Assembly (NCBI RefSeq): GCF_000426925.1
Contig: NZ_KE384668.1
Span: 62,705-110,541 of the forward strand
Origin: Dolichospermum circinale AWQC310F
GTDB lineage: Bacteria; Cyanobacteriota; Cyanobacteriia; Cyanobacteriales; Nostocaceae
Reading direction: 5' to 3'
Length of the DNA: 47,837 nucleotides
The notes beneath the pieces are model-generated. The model was given only the letters and a program-made list of their open reading frames with translations, was not told where the DNA came from and made no database searches. A program made the translations under genes and the position numbers. Shown piece by piece: positions 34,459-43,248 of this stretch (position 1 is the first letter of the stretch; each line of letters opens with the position of its first letter).

Positions 34459-35796
34459 ATGAATGTTACAGAAATTTTACAATTTGTTGATCACCTAGTA
34501 TTTACACAGACTGATAAACATTTAGATGATTTACAAAAAAAGATTATTGAGGAACTATTTAATGGTAAAACCTATAGACAAATTGCCAGTATTTATGATT
34601 ATGATGAGGGTTATATTGGTGACGAAAGTAGGAAGTTATTTAAAATGTTATCGGACGGTTTAGGTCAAGAGGTTAATAAATCTAATTTTTGTTGGACTAT
34701 AGAAAGAGTTATAAACTCTAAAATTGTTAGCTTTGGAAATAATAATATTAATTGTTATTCTCATCTTCAAAAATCAAATCATTATCCAGAAGATCATAAT
34801 ACAAAACAATCTAAATCTTATTACCATGATTTAACCGTATCTCCTAAAATTACTCGTTTTTATGGACGAGAAAAAGAATTAGAATTGATATTTAAGTTTA
34901 TCGTCAATCTAAACACTCATTTAATCTCCATATTAGGATTACCTGGAATTGGTAAAACTAGCCTTGTCAAAAGATTTGTTGATTTAAACTTAGATAAATT
35001 TGCGGTCATTATTTGGAGAACTTTAAAATTTCCTAAATCCCTAAATTTACTCATTGATGATTTATTAAATGTTTGTCAACAGCAAGCTAAACAACCTATA
35101 GATGATAAATTAAAACAGTTATTTGATATATTTATAAATCAGAAATGTTTAATTATTTTAGATGATTTAGAAAATATTTTTATGAATCGTCAATTTGCTG
35201 GAAAATATAAACCTGAATATCAAGACTATCAAATCTTTTTGCAAATGATCACAGAAATTGAACATCAAAGCTGTTTAATTCTCATTAGTCAGGAAAAATG
35301 TCAAGAAATGATATCCTTAGACCAGGAAATTTACCCAATTCACTCCCTAGAATTATCAGGGTTAAATCATGTAGATATTTTACAAAATACAGGCTTAAAA
35401 AATCAGGAAAATTGGTTAGAATTGATTAAACTATATGAAAGTTATCCTAAATATTTACAGTATATTAGTATCCTGATTAAAGATGTATTTCAGGGTGAAG
35501 TATCAGAATTTCTCAAAGAAAATATTTTAATTTTAACAGCGGACTTTAAAACCGAGTTTGATTCAATATGGTTGAGATTATCTGATATTGAAAAAGAGAT
35601 ATTATTAAAAATCAGTCAAAATCATCAACCCATATCTAGAGACGAGATCAAAAAGTGCTTATCATTGTCATCAATAGATATAATAAACGGGTTACAATCA
35701 TTAACAAGAAGATTTTTATTAACCAAGTTAGAAAATGATGAAAAATTATTTACTATATTCCCCATATTTAAAGAATACTTGAGAGTTTATCATTAA
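34459..35796 (+). CDS. Short STAND/NB-ARC ATPase with vMAP-type HTH domain
   Basis: This 445-residue protein has an N-terminal segment (about 1-85, LQKKIIEELFNGKTYRQIA and IGDESRKLFKMLSDGLG) resembling the helix-turn-helix domain of cyanobacterial vWA-MoxR-associated/NB-ARC proteins. The NTPase has Walker A GLPGIGKTS at 160-168 and Walker B CLIILDDLEN at 230-239, plus a sensor-like CLILISQE (about 272-279). A winged-helix segment ends the protein. It has no WD40, TPR or leucine-rich sensor repeats and no recognisable effector domain, unlike most STAND proteins. It is AT-rich, without HIP1. Divergent pairing with a modification-restriction fusion suggests a defence or regulatory role; this is inference. 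Confidence 0.75.
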   Translation: MNVTEILQFVDHLVFTQTDKHLDDLQKKIIEELFNGKTYRQIASIYDYDEGYIGDESRKLFKMLSDGLGQEVNKSNFCWTIERVINSKIVSFGNNNINCYSHLQKSNHYPEDHNTKQSKSYYHDLTVSPKITRFYGREKELELIFKFIVNLNTHLISILGLPGIGKTSLVKRFVDLNLDKFAVIIWRTLKFPKSLNLLIDDLLNVCQQQAKQPIDDKLKQLFDIFINQKCLIILDDLENIFMNRQFAGKYKPEYQDYQIFLQMITEIEHQSCLILISQEKCQEMISLDQEIYPIHSLELSGLNHVDILQNTGLKNQENWLELIKLYESYPKYLQYISILIKDVFQGEVSEFLKENILILTADFKTEFDSIWLRLSDIEKEILLKISQNHQPISRDEIKKCLSLSSIDIINGLQSLTRRFLLTKLENDEKLFTIFPIFKEYLRVYH

Positions 35797-35807
35797 GAAA
35801 TTAATTC

Positions 35808-35994
35808 AGGATTTATGCAACTGGCACATTGGTAAGGTGCGTCAGATACAGCAAGTTCAGCGTGAAGTACACCCTGTGAATTTAGGTGTAGAGACGTTCC
35901 ATGGAACGTCTCTACAAGGGTTTTGAAATCATCAAAAATCATTTTCATACCTCAAATCAGCAACGCCTTTTGGTGTGACACTTGCGTAAGTCCT
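35808..35994. repeat. Composite MITE-like element downstream of the STAND gene
   Basis: The left end AGGATTTATGCAACTGGCAC and right end TTGCGTAAGTCCT match the element at 274-397. The interior is different: it contains a perfect 28-bp palindrome at 35888-35915 (GTAGAGACGTTCCA and its reverse complement) and a stretch shared, inverted, with the repeat at 2043-2160. It begins 12 bases after the STAND stop codon. It looks like one element inserted into another. Confidence 0.8.
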
Positions 35995-36084
35995 ATAACT
36001 GTAAGGTGGGTTTTGTCTGTGTAGACGGGATTTCTAAAATTGGTTAAACTAGAATTTACAACCTGAATACAGGAAAACCCCATC

Positions 36085-36837
36085 ATGATCATTGCTACCC
36101 AAGCCTACCAAATCACTTGGGAAAAACTACCCGATGATTATATTCTCCCAGATGATCCAGTGGACAATATCTACCAACCAACCCAAGCCACAGCCCTGAC
36201 AGAAAGCCTCCAACTAGCCGGTAAACTTCCCCCTAATTGTCTCACACCGACTAACTACGCCATCTGTGCCACCGTAAATGGCAAAATTGTCATTAAAGCC
36301 CCTGATTGGGCTTATATACCGGAAATTCGGGTAACTAAAAAAGAAGTCTTTCGTAGTTATACACCCCAACTACAGGGAGATATTCCGGTTATTGTTATGG
36401 AATTTATTTCTGATACAGACGGAACAGAATATTCCAGTAAACCAACCTATCCACCTGGAAAATGGTTTTTTTATGAAAAAATCTTAAAAGTCCCAAATTA
36501 TGCTATTTTTGAACCAGATAGCGGTAGTTTAGAGTTTTATAAGTTAAACTCTAATACAGGTTTGTACACTTTGCAGAATCCTCATGAAAACCAACGTTAC
36601 TGGATAGAAGAAATGAATCTTTATCTTGGTATATGGGAAGGTACAAGAGAAAACTTAACTGCTAAATGGTTAAGGTTGTGGGACGAACAGGGAAATTTAT
36701 TGTTGTGGAGTTCAGAATTAGTAGCACAAAAACAACAAGAAATTGAACAAGAAAAACAACGTGCGGAACAAGAAAAACAACGTGCGGACAAACTAGCAGC
36801 CCAATTAAAAGCATTAGGTATCGAACCAGAAAATTAA
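36085..36837 (+). CDS. Uma2-family (DUF820) putative endonuclease with coiled-coil tail
   Basis: This 250-residue protein of a family strongly expanded in cyanobacteria has a predicted PD-(D/E)XK nuclease fold. Visible landmarks are LPPNCLTPTNYAICATVNGK, IKAPDWAYIPEI (the Pro-Asp of the site) and VIVMEFISDTDG (acidic residue). The C-terminal 40 residues are a charged coiled coil with a 7-residue repeat (QEKQRAE, QEKQRAD) encoded by two near-identical 21-bp units. It is a lone gene between the composite repeat and ridA. Biological roles of this family are largely unknown. Confidence 0.8.
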   Translation: MIIATQAYQITWEKLPDDYILPDDPVDNIYQPTQATALTESLQLAGKLPPNCLTPTNYAICATVNGKIVIKAPDWAYIPEIRVTKKEVFRSYTPQLQGDIPVIVMEFISDTDGTEYSSKPTYPPGKWFFYEKILKVPNYAIFEPDSGSLEFYKLNSNTGLYTLQNPHENQRYWIEEMNLYLGIWEGTRENLTAKWLRLWDEQGNLLLWSSELVAQKQQEIEQEKQRAEQEKQRADKLAAQLKALGIEPEN

Positions 36838-36843
36838 AAGTAG

Positions 36844-36860
36844 GGTGGGTAATACCCACC
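36844..36860. terminator. Short hairpin between convergent Uma2 and ridA genes
   Basis: GGTGGGTA-A-TACCCACC is a near-perfect palindrome in the 29-base gap between two convergent genes. No U-tract follows on the plus strand; bidirectional termination is inferred from position. Confidence 0.5.
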
Positions 36861-36866
36861 ATATAA

Positions 36867-37262
36867 TTAACCACCAATTACTGCAATACAATCAATTTCT
36901 ACCAGCACATTTTTAGGTAAACGCGACACTTCTACACAGGCACGCGCTGGGGCTGTATCCTCAGAAAAATATTTTGCATAAACCGCATTTACAGCAGCAA
37001 AATCATTCATATCAGCTAAAAATACACCGGTTTTGACCACATCTGCAAATGTAGCTCCTGCTTGTGTCAAAATAGCCTCAATATTGCTCATTACCTGTTC
37101 CGTTTGCTTAACTACATCTTCCGTATAAACAACATCACCTAAACGAGGATCTATAGCAATTTGTCCAGCCACAAACAACATTTGTCCAGAAGCGAGAATT
37201 GCTTGATTATATGGTCCAACAGGTGCAGGTGCTTTATCAGTACGAATTACTTCACGAGTCAT
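36867..37262 (-). CDS. ridA: RidA family reactive imine/enamine deaminase
   Basis: This 131-residue soluble trimeric enzyme hydrolyses 2-aminoacrylate and related enamines released by PLP enzymes, protecting the cell from damage. The family pattern is complete: [41 protein letters not shown] and [20 protein letters not shown], with the substrate-binding Arg in PARAC. The ATG at 37262 ([12 protein letters not shown]) is the family start. The frame is open to 37313 but those 17 residues are not conserved-looking. It has its own transcript. Confidence 0.94.
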   Translation of the reverse strand: MTREVIRTDKAPAPVGPYNQAILASGQMLFVAGQIAIDPRLGDVVYTEDVVKQTEQVMSNIEAILTQAGATFADVVKTGVFLADMNDFAAVNAVYAKYFSEDTAPARACVEVSRLPKNVLVEIDCIAVIGG

Positions 37263-37849
37263 AATATCTATCTCTTTTGGCTCTTTAATGAAAAGTGTTT
37301 CTGATTTACCCATTTGACATTATCGCACCTGTGAGGTCAGTATTTTGCCGAAGATTGCACCAGGGAATAAGAGCACAAATAGTATAAAACATAGTATAAA
37401 AAAATTCTCAACACCAAAAGAGAAAACTGATAACTAAAAATCATTTTTTCTTCACTTCCTCTCTTTATTCGTGACCTTCGTTCCTTCGTGGTTAATTTCT
37501 CTGACCTATCGTGATCAAAACGCAAATTACTTAGATATACTTATGGATATGTTTAATAGATGTTTAGTAAATGTTTAATATATATGGGCGGACATATTCC
37601 CACTATAAATATATAATAGAGAAAAGTCCGGTATTTGTCAAGTCAGCTAAAATGCACCTAATTTATACATTAGGATGCACAAGGATGTCCACCCCACAAG
37701 AGTTAGACTGATTTTAGGTTATACAATTTAAATGCTCAACAGCTTACCTCCTTCAGTCCTGGATAAGTGTGTCAACCCAACTATTGACAATTTTGATCCC
37801 TAGTCCTGAAAAAGACTAAATTTAGTGAAGTTAGAAAGAAATTACATAT
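37263..37849. other. Intergenic region between ridA and prfC
   Basis: These 587 bases contain no convincing gene; a 62-codon frame at 37337-37525 on the minus strand is rejected. A CTTCGTTCCTTCGTGG stretch near 37478 looks like degenerate repeat sequence. The prfC promoter must lie in the right part, within an AT-rich stretch around 37540-37620. Confidence 0.5.
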
Positions 37850-39478
37850 ATGTCCATTGAACTACAAGCAGAACTAGGTCAAGCGGTGGAACAACGTCGC
37901 AACTTTGCGATTATTTCTCACCCTGATGCTGGTAAAACTACTTTAACTGAAAAACTATTATTATACGGAGGTGCGATTCATGAAGCGGGGGCGGTAAAAG
38001 CGCGAAGAGACCAGCGGAAAGTGACTTCTGACTGGATGGCAATGGAACAACAACGGGGTATTTCCGTAACTTCAACGGTATTACAATTTGCCTATTCTAA
38101 TTGTCAAATTAATTTACTTGATACTCCTGGTCACCAAGATTTCAGTGAAGATACTTATCGAACTTTAGCAGCTGCTGATAATGCAGTCATGCTGATAGAT
38201 GCGGCAAAGGGTTTAGAACCACAAACGCGGAAACTGTTTGAAGTGTGTAAACTGCGGGGAATCCCAATTTTTACCTTTGTGAATAAACTTGATCGTCCGG
38301 GCAGAGAACCGATAGAATTACTAGATGAGATTGAGAAGGAATTGGGATTACAGACCTATGCAGTGAATTGGCCTATTGGTATGGGCGATCGCTTTAAAGG
38401 AGTTTTTGACCGTCAACAACAGCAAATTCATTTATTTGAACGTAGCGCTCACGGTAGTCGGGAAGCAAAGCAAACTATCATAGATATAGGCGATAGTAAA
38501 ATTGAGGCATTATTAGAAAAAGAACTTTACCACCAACTTAAAGATGAATTAGAACTCTTAGAAGGAGTTTGTCCAGAACTAGATTTAGACTTGGTACACG
38601 CTGGCAAAATGACCCCCGTGTTTTTTGGTAGTGCTATGACCAATTTTGGGGTAGAATTATTTCTGAAGAATTTTCTTAACTTTGCTCTCAAACCAGGAAC
38701 ACACAGCAGCAGCGTCGGGGATATTCCTCCTACTTATCCAGAATTTACAGGGTTTATTTTCAAACTGCAAGCCAACATGGACCCGAAACACCGAGATAGA
38801 GTGGCTTTTGTCCGGGTCTGTACAGGTAAGTTTGAAAAAGATATGACAGTAAATCATGCCCGAACTGGTAAAGCTGTCCGTTTATCCCGTCCCCAAAAAT
38901 TGTTTGCTCAAGAAAGGGAATCTATTGATGTTGCTTATCCAGGGGATGTAATTGGTTTAAACAATCCAGGTGTTTTTGCGATTGGTGATACAATTTACAC
39001 AGGTCAAAAGCTAGAATATGAGGGAATACCTTATTTCTCGCCGGAATTGTTTGCTACATTGAGAAACCCCAACCCTTCTAAATTTAAGCAGTTTCAAAAA
39101 GGTGTTTCCGAATTGCGAGAAGAAGGTGCTGTACAAATTATGTATTCAATTGATGAAGCCAAGCGTGAACCGATTTTAGCGGCTGTTGGTCAGTTGCAAT
39201 TTGAAGTGGTACAGTTCCGCTTACAAAATGAGTATGGTGTAGAAACTATTTTGGATTTATTACCCTACAGTGTTGCGCGTTGGGTTGAAGGTGGTTGGGA
39301 AGCTTTAAAGCAGGTGGGACGTTTGTTCAATACTACCACTGTTAAAGATAGTATGGATAGACCAGTATTATTATTCCGCAACGAGTGGAATTGTCAACAG
39401 TTAGAGGGTGATCATCCAGAGTTGAAATTAACTGCTATTGCTCCTGTTTTTTCTCATCAACAAACAATTGAAACCTAG
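37850..39478 (+). CDS. prfC: Peptide chain release factor 3
   Basis: This 542-residue translational GTPase recycles RF1/RF2 from the ribosome. The G domain shows G1 [14 protein letters not shown], the switch region [14 protein letters not shown]3 [16 protein letters not shown] and G4 [10 protein letters not shown]. Domains II-III follow ([35 protein letters not shown]). Full length. It is monocistronic: the downstream gap holds a long heptamer array before the next gene. Confidence 0.97.
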   Translation: MSIELQAELGQAVEQRRNFAIISHPDAGKTTLTEKLLLYGGAIHEAGAVKARRDQRKVTSDWMAMEQQRGISVTSTVLQFAYSNCQINLLDTPGHQDFSEDTYRTLAAADNAVMLIDAAKGLEPQTRKLFEVCKLRGIPIFTFVNKLDRPGREPIELLDEIEKELGLQTYAVNWPIGMGDRFKGVFDRQQQQIHLFERSAHGSREAKQTIIDIGDSKIEALLEKELYHQLKDELELLEGVCPELDLDLVHAGKMTPVFFGSAMTNFGVELFLKNFLNFALKPGTHSSSVGDIPPTYPEFTGFIFKLQANMDPKHRDRVAFVRVCTGKFEKDMTVNHARTGKAVRLSRPQKLFAQERESIDVAYPGDVIGLNNPGVFAIGDTIYTGQKLEYEGIPYFSPELFATLRNPNPSKFKQFQKGVSELREEGAVQIMYSIDEAKREPILAAVGQLQFEVVQFRLQNEYGVETILDLLPYSVARWVEGGWEALKQVGRLFNTTTVKDSMDRPVLLFRNEWNCQQLEGDHPELKLTAIAPVFSHQQTIET

Positions 39479-39479
39479 A

Positions 39480-39840
39480 TAAGTAGGTTGGTGTTAAAAA
39501 TTGTCGTTATAACAAGGGAACAGGGAACAGGTTACAGGGAACAGGTTACAGGGAACAGGTTACAGGTTACAGGTTACAGGGAACAGGGAACAGGGAACAG
39601 GGAACAGGTTACAGGTTACAGGTTACAGGTTACAGGTTACAGGTTACAGGGAACAGGGAACAGGGAACAGGTTACAGGGAACAGGGAACAGGGAACAGGT
39701 TACAGGGAACAGGGAACAGGTTTTGGGCAACTTTACTTTTCGTTTTACCAATTACCAATTACCAATTACCCATTACCAATTACCAATTACCAATTACCAA
39801 TTACCAATTACCAATTACCCATTACCAATTACCCATTACC
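39480..39840. repeat. Expanded heptamer element: 29 units of GGGAACA/GGTTACA then 13 units of ACCAATT/ACCCATT
   Basis: The left flank (TAAGTAGGTT...AAAAATTGTCGTTAT) matches the element at 13443. The first array spans 39516-39718 with no interruption: 29 heptamers, 16 GGGAACA (G) and 13 GGTTACA (T), in the order GGTGTGTTTGGGG, TTTTTTGGGTGGGTGG. The shared right flank GGTTTTGGG.AACTTTACTT follows. A second array spans 39747-39837: ten ACCAATT and three ACCCATT. The element lies between prfC and the TPR/M48-like gene. The heptamers contain no stop codon in any frame, which creates a spurious long frame. Confidence 0.92.
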
Positions 39841-39928
39841 ATCTTCAAAATTTTGCATTTTTAATTACCAGGGTATCTCAATAAGCGTGCTTTTGTCACC
39901 TAAAACAGATTGGAGTACCAAATTTTCT

Positions 39929-42073
39929 ATGCCTTCTCACGCTGAATCATGTTTACAGGCTGGTTTAGCTGCCCTTAAGCAGGGGAATTACCACACAGCA
40001 ATAGCTAATCTTGAACCACTGGCCAAAGTTCAAAAACAAGACAAGATTTATTTACAGGCACAAGTTGGGTTAGTTATGTCCTATGCTCGCACAGGTGAGG
40101 TCTCTAAAGCGATCGCTCTGTGCCAAAATTTGATTTCCAGTAACCACCCCCAGGTGCAAGAGTGGGCTACACGCGCTCTTGAAAACTTGTATAAGAGCAA
40201 AAACCGGAAACAAAAACCTCCCGAAACCCATACTGGAAATATTTCTGGTTTAAATGCTTCCCGACAAGAGCCACAAAATGGTTATGTTGGTACTGATGAT
40301 CATCACAATAATATCAAACCAGTTAGCATTTATTGGCGGCAGGCTAGACGAGCTAAAGTATGGCAACCTCTACCTAAGCCTAATGTCATTTACTCACGAT
40401 TAATTGCTTGTTTGACATTTATAGCACTATTTTGGATGTGCAAAGAAATGTTTAAACTAGTATGGGGTTTAATTGCCCAAATTCTATATAAATTGCCATA
40501 CTTACAGCCTCCCCAGGTTTTATATCATGATTCTAGTTTCTTGATTCTGGGATTATTCCTCATCTTAATGGTATTATCCCCTTGGTTACTCGACTGGTTA
40601 CTAGGAAAATTTTTGGCTCAGAAAGAGTTATCCAAAGAAAAATTAAATTCCTACAGTCGGGAGACACTCAGGGTATTACAACGTACTTGTCAACAGCGAC
40701 GCTGGCCTTGTCCCCAACTGAGAATCTTACCAATTTCCGCCCCCATAATCATTAGTTATGGTAATCTACCCCGTACAGCGAGAATAACTGTTAGTCAAGG
40801 TTTATTGGAACAATTGGCTAATGATGAAATAGCAGCCATCTATGCTTTAACTTTAGGGCAAATTGGGCGTTGGGATTTTGTGGTAATGTCCCTAATTCTG
40901 TTAGTTACCATACCATTTTATGGATTATATCAGCAAATATCACTTTCGGCAAATCAACATCACAGTAAAATTTGGCAAAGTAAAATTTGGCGTTGGCCAG
41001 CCACAGTTTTAGCGGCTATTACTTACGGAATTTGGTTTCTTCTAACTGGTACAGCCTTGCTAAATTCTCGATTAAGGCTTTATCATAGCGATCGCCAAGC
41101 TGCGGAAATTACTGGTAATCCCAATGGACTCATTCGGGCTTTACTGAAAATTTCCATTGGTGTGGCTCATGATATCAACCTCAAAGAACATACCAGTTGG
41201 CAATTAGAAAGCCTGAATCTTCTTGCTCCCGTTGCATATCAACATAGCATAGTCTTAGGTAGTATAGCTGGTCATCTACCCTTTGAATCATTTTTCCAGT
41301 GGGAAAACTTTCATCCCCATCGCCAATGGTTGACAATTAATAGTAGTCATCCATTAATGGGCGATCGCATTGAACGTCTTTGTCAAATAGCTCGCTATTG
41401 GCATTTGAACACAGAATTATACCAAATAAACCCACAGCAGCCGATTATAATACGTCCACAATCTTTTTTATTACAAATTGCCCCTTGGTTGGGAATTTTG
41501 CTGGGTGTTATATTGGCTGGTCTAACTTGGTTACTTTGGCAAACAGCTTATGCTATGCAGTTGTTAAACTTGAAGTGGATCTATGACGACTGGTATTTTG
41601 TTCTGGGTTTTGTGTTAATTGGCTTTAGCATTGGCACACTGATACAGATAAATGCTCTATTTCCCAAGATTACAGATGTTAATGTCCACAAAAACGAAAA
41701 CCTCATCAGCCTACTTACAGATCCGTCAATTTTACCAGTTGATAGCATTAGAGTCCGTTTTACTGGTAAACTATTAGGTCGTCCTGGAATTGGTAATTAT
41801 CTAGCACCAGACCTAATTCTTCAATCTAGCCAAGGTTTAATGAAATTACATCATATTCCTGGGCTAGGAAAGTCATTCCACCCTCAAGACCTAATTGGTC
41901 AACAGATTGTTGTTAGAGGTTGGTTACGACGCAAGGCGACTCCCTGGATAGATATCCAAAGCCTAGAAACTCAAGATGGTAAAAAAATCAATAGCCCTCA
42001 TTCTATTTGGATGCTGGCCATTGCTATTTTAGCTCAAGGCTGGGGTGCTTATCTTGTCCTGATGGGTCATTAG
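39929..42073 (+). CDS. TPR and M48-like membrane protein lacking the zinc-binding residues
   Basis: At ATG 39929 (MPSHAESCLQAGLAALKQGN) this encodes 714 residues. TPR-like helices cover about 1-90. Membrane segments lie near 155-190, 203-225, 315-335, 358-380 and 513-535. Between them is an M48 (Ste24/HtpX-like) region: RILPISAPIIISYG, ITVSQGLLEQLANDEIAAIY, RLRLYHSDRQAAEITGN and SSHPLMGDRIERL. Where HExxH is expected the protein has LTLGQ (307-311), and the third-ligand Glu is replaced in YHSDR. A C-terminal OB-like domain (about 600-690) ends it. It is probably a pseudoprotease or scaffold. Upstream frame through the repeat is rejected. Confidence 0.75.
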   Translation: MPSHAESCLQAGLAALKQGNYHTAIANLEPLAKVQKQDKIYLQAQVGLVMSYARTGEVSKAIALCQNLISSNHPQVQEWATRALENLYKSKNRKQKPPETHTGNISGLNASRQEPQNGYVGTDDHHNNIKPVSIYWRQARRAKVWQPLPKPNVIYSRLIACLTFIALFWMCKEMFKLVWGLIAQILYKLPYLQPPQVLYHDSSFLILGLFLILMVLSPWLLDWLLGKFLAQKELSKEKLNSYSRETLRVLQRTCQQRRWPCPQLRILPISAPIIISYGNLPRTARITVSQGLLEQLANDEIAAIYALTLGQIGRWDFVVMSLILLVTIPFYGLYQQISLSANQHHSKIWQSKIWRWPATVLAAITYGIWFLLTGTALLNSRLRLYHSDRQAAEITGNPNGLIRALLKISIGVAHDINLKEHTSWQLESLNLLAPVAYQHSIVLGSIAGHLPFESFFQWENFHPHRQWLTINSSHPLMGDRIERLCQIARYWHLNTELYQINPQQPIIIRPQSFLLQIAPWLGILLGVILAGLTWLLWQTAYAMQLLNLKWIYDDWYFVLGFVLIGFSIGTLIQINALFPKITDVNVHKNENLISLLTDPSILPVDSIRVRFTGKLLGRPGIGNYLAPDLILQSSQGLMKLHHIPGLGKSFHPQDLIGQQIVVRGWLRRKATPWIDIQSLETQDGKKINSPHSIWMLAIAILAQGWGAYLVLMGH

Positions 42074-42532
42074 TCCGTTGTCCGTTATTTTTAGTAAAAA
42101 TTTTTCCTCCTTGCCTCTTCCATTAAAATGTGTTTCATGCTACGATGAGATCATAATATTGGCTTTTAGCTGTTGGCGGAAAAGTTTCTGCGGAACTAGC
42201 TACATAGGAAATACCATGATAATGTTAACTAATGGTATTTTATTCTGCGGGCAAGAATTAAGAAGAATGAATTTACTGTGGTGGATAATTGGCTATTAAA
42301 TTTACAATTCCAAAAATTAAGGTGATATTAACCCACGAGTGCAGTTGTGCTTTCGTGCCAAATAAGCTTGATCCCAATAAAAAACTGTATTCTATAAGTT
42401 GATAGTTGGGATTGAAAAAATTGGTTTGTGGTGGTTTTAGTCCATAGTATCTATTCAAAAGCCAAAGCCAATTGATTGTTTTTTTTGTCTTGCTCTGTTT
42501 ATCTGTTTATTCCCAATCTGGAGGTATAGTCC
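42074..42532. other. Intergenic region before the RRM protein gene
   Basis: These 459 bases have no convincing gene; short frames at 42078-42299 (plus) and 42273-42458 (minus) lack any recognisable features. The leader just upstream of the RRM gene has CTGGAGG at 42519-42525 as the ribosome binding site. Genes for RRM proteins in cyanobacteria are often cold-induced with a long leader, which would fit; not shown here. Confidence 0.5.
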
Positions 42533-43045
42533 ATGTCAATTCGCCTATATATAGGAAATCTGCCCAAAGAAGAAATAGATCGTCAAGAGTTGCAAGCTGT
42601 TTTTGCAGAAGAAGGAGATGGTGTCACCACTAAACTAATTAAAGACCGGAAAACAGGCAAATGTCGTGGCTTCGGTTTTTTGACAGTGAATAATGACGAA
42701 CAAGCAGATCAAATTATTGAAAAATATAATGGTCAATTGTTTAAAGACACACCCATCAAGTTAGAAAAGGCTTTACCAAGAACTAAAGGTGAAGAAGGTG
42801 GTGAAGAACAACCACAAACCCCCAAACCAGTTCTTCAAGGTACTAGCGCCCCCGTTCCTAGCAGCAATAAAGAAGCCGGCCGTCGGGAGAAAAGCAAGAA
42901 ATCTCGACGCGGCGGTGGTGGTGGCAGCAGCAGTGCGCGTGAGACTGCTGCAAATGTTGAAACTGAAGCAATTCGTCCAGATCCCCGTTGGGCGGCGGAG
43001 TTAGAAAAGCTCAAGGAAATGTTGGCTGCACAAACTACCAACTAG
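42533..43045 (+). CDS. RRM-type RNA-binding protein
   Basis: This 170-residue protein has one RNA recognition motif at about 1-80, with RNP2 LYIGNL (5-10) and RNP1 KCRGFGFLTV (44-53). The aromatic residues that stack on RNA are present. The C-terminal half is low complexity and basic (KKSRRGGGGGSS), then ends in a short helix PRWAAELEKLKEMLAAQ. The cyanobacterial Rbp proteins it resembles bind mRNA and help in cold adaptation or mRNA localisation. It is longer than standard Rbp (about 100). GGAGG ribosome binding site 7 bases upstream. Confidence 0.9.
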   Translation: MSIRLYIGNLPKEEIDRQELQAVFAEEGDGVTTKLIKDRKTGKCRGFGFLTVNNDEQADQIIEKYNGQLFKDTPIKLEKALPRTKGEEGGEEQPQTPKPVLQGTSAPVPSSNKEAGRREKSKKSRRGGGGGSSSARETAANVETEAIRPDPRWAAELEKLKEMLAAQTTN

Positions 43046-43065
43046 ATTGTTTGTTTAATCAATAC

Positions 43066-43088
43066 GCTTTAAGAATTATTCTTAAAGC
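43066..43088 (+). terminator. Hairpin after the RRM gene
   Basis: GCTTTAAGAAT and ATTCTTAAAGC form a perfect 11-bp palindrome with a single central base, 21 bases after the stop. Followed by TGTTT, a weak U-tract. Confidence 0.6.
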
Positions 43089-43199
43089 TGTTTAGCATAC
43101 CGACTTCCTGGAAAGCTAGTCTGAAAAGGAAGTTATGGTTATATTAACGTAGCCATAATTCATGAATTGCCTCTACAATATATAGCAGTTTCCGATCTT

Positions 43200-43248
43200 A
43201 TGAGGTACAGATATTGATGAAAATATTGTAGTGCGGGCATCTTGCCCG
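43200..43248. repeat. Diverged copy of the 20100-20168 repeat
   Basis: ATGAGGTACA at 43200-43209 and the hairpin CGGGC-ATCTT-GCCCG at 43234-43248 match the element near ftsZ, including the intervening TGATGAAA.T.TTGT.GTGCGGG pattern. The right arm TGTACCTCAT is missing. An AAGTGCTGT tag follows in both copies. Confidence 0.75.

Noticed and set aside
35808-35994. Interpretation of the composite repeat as a CRISPR or as the cause of STAND truncation.
   Set aside because: There are no regularly spaced direct repeats, and the STAND stop codon lies 12 bases before the element, so the element itself does not cut the frame.
37337-37525. 62-codon frame on the minus strand.
   Set aside because: No ribosome binding site, family resemblance or composition typical of coding; lies in an AT-rich gap with degenerate repeats.
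39488-39928. A TTG-started extension that would fuse 147 residues, encoded by the heptamer arrays, to the M48-like protein.
   Set aside because: The heptamers have no stop codon in any frame, so openness is automatic. The conserved-looking protein begins at ATG 39929, and the repeat belongs to an element found elsewhere.
42078-42458. Two short frames (plus 42078-42299, minus 42273-42458).
   Set aside because: Overlapping opposite frames with no recognisable motif, upstream of the RRM gene.
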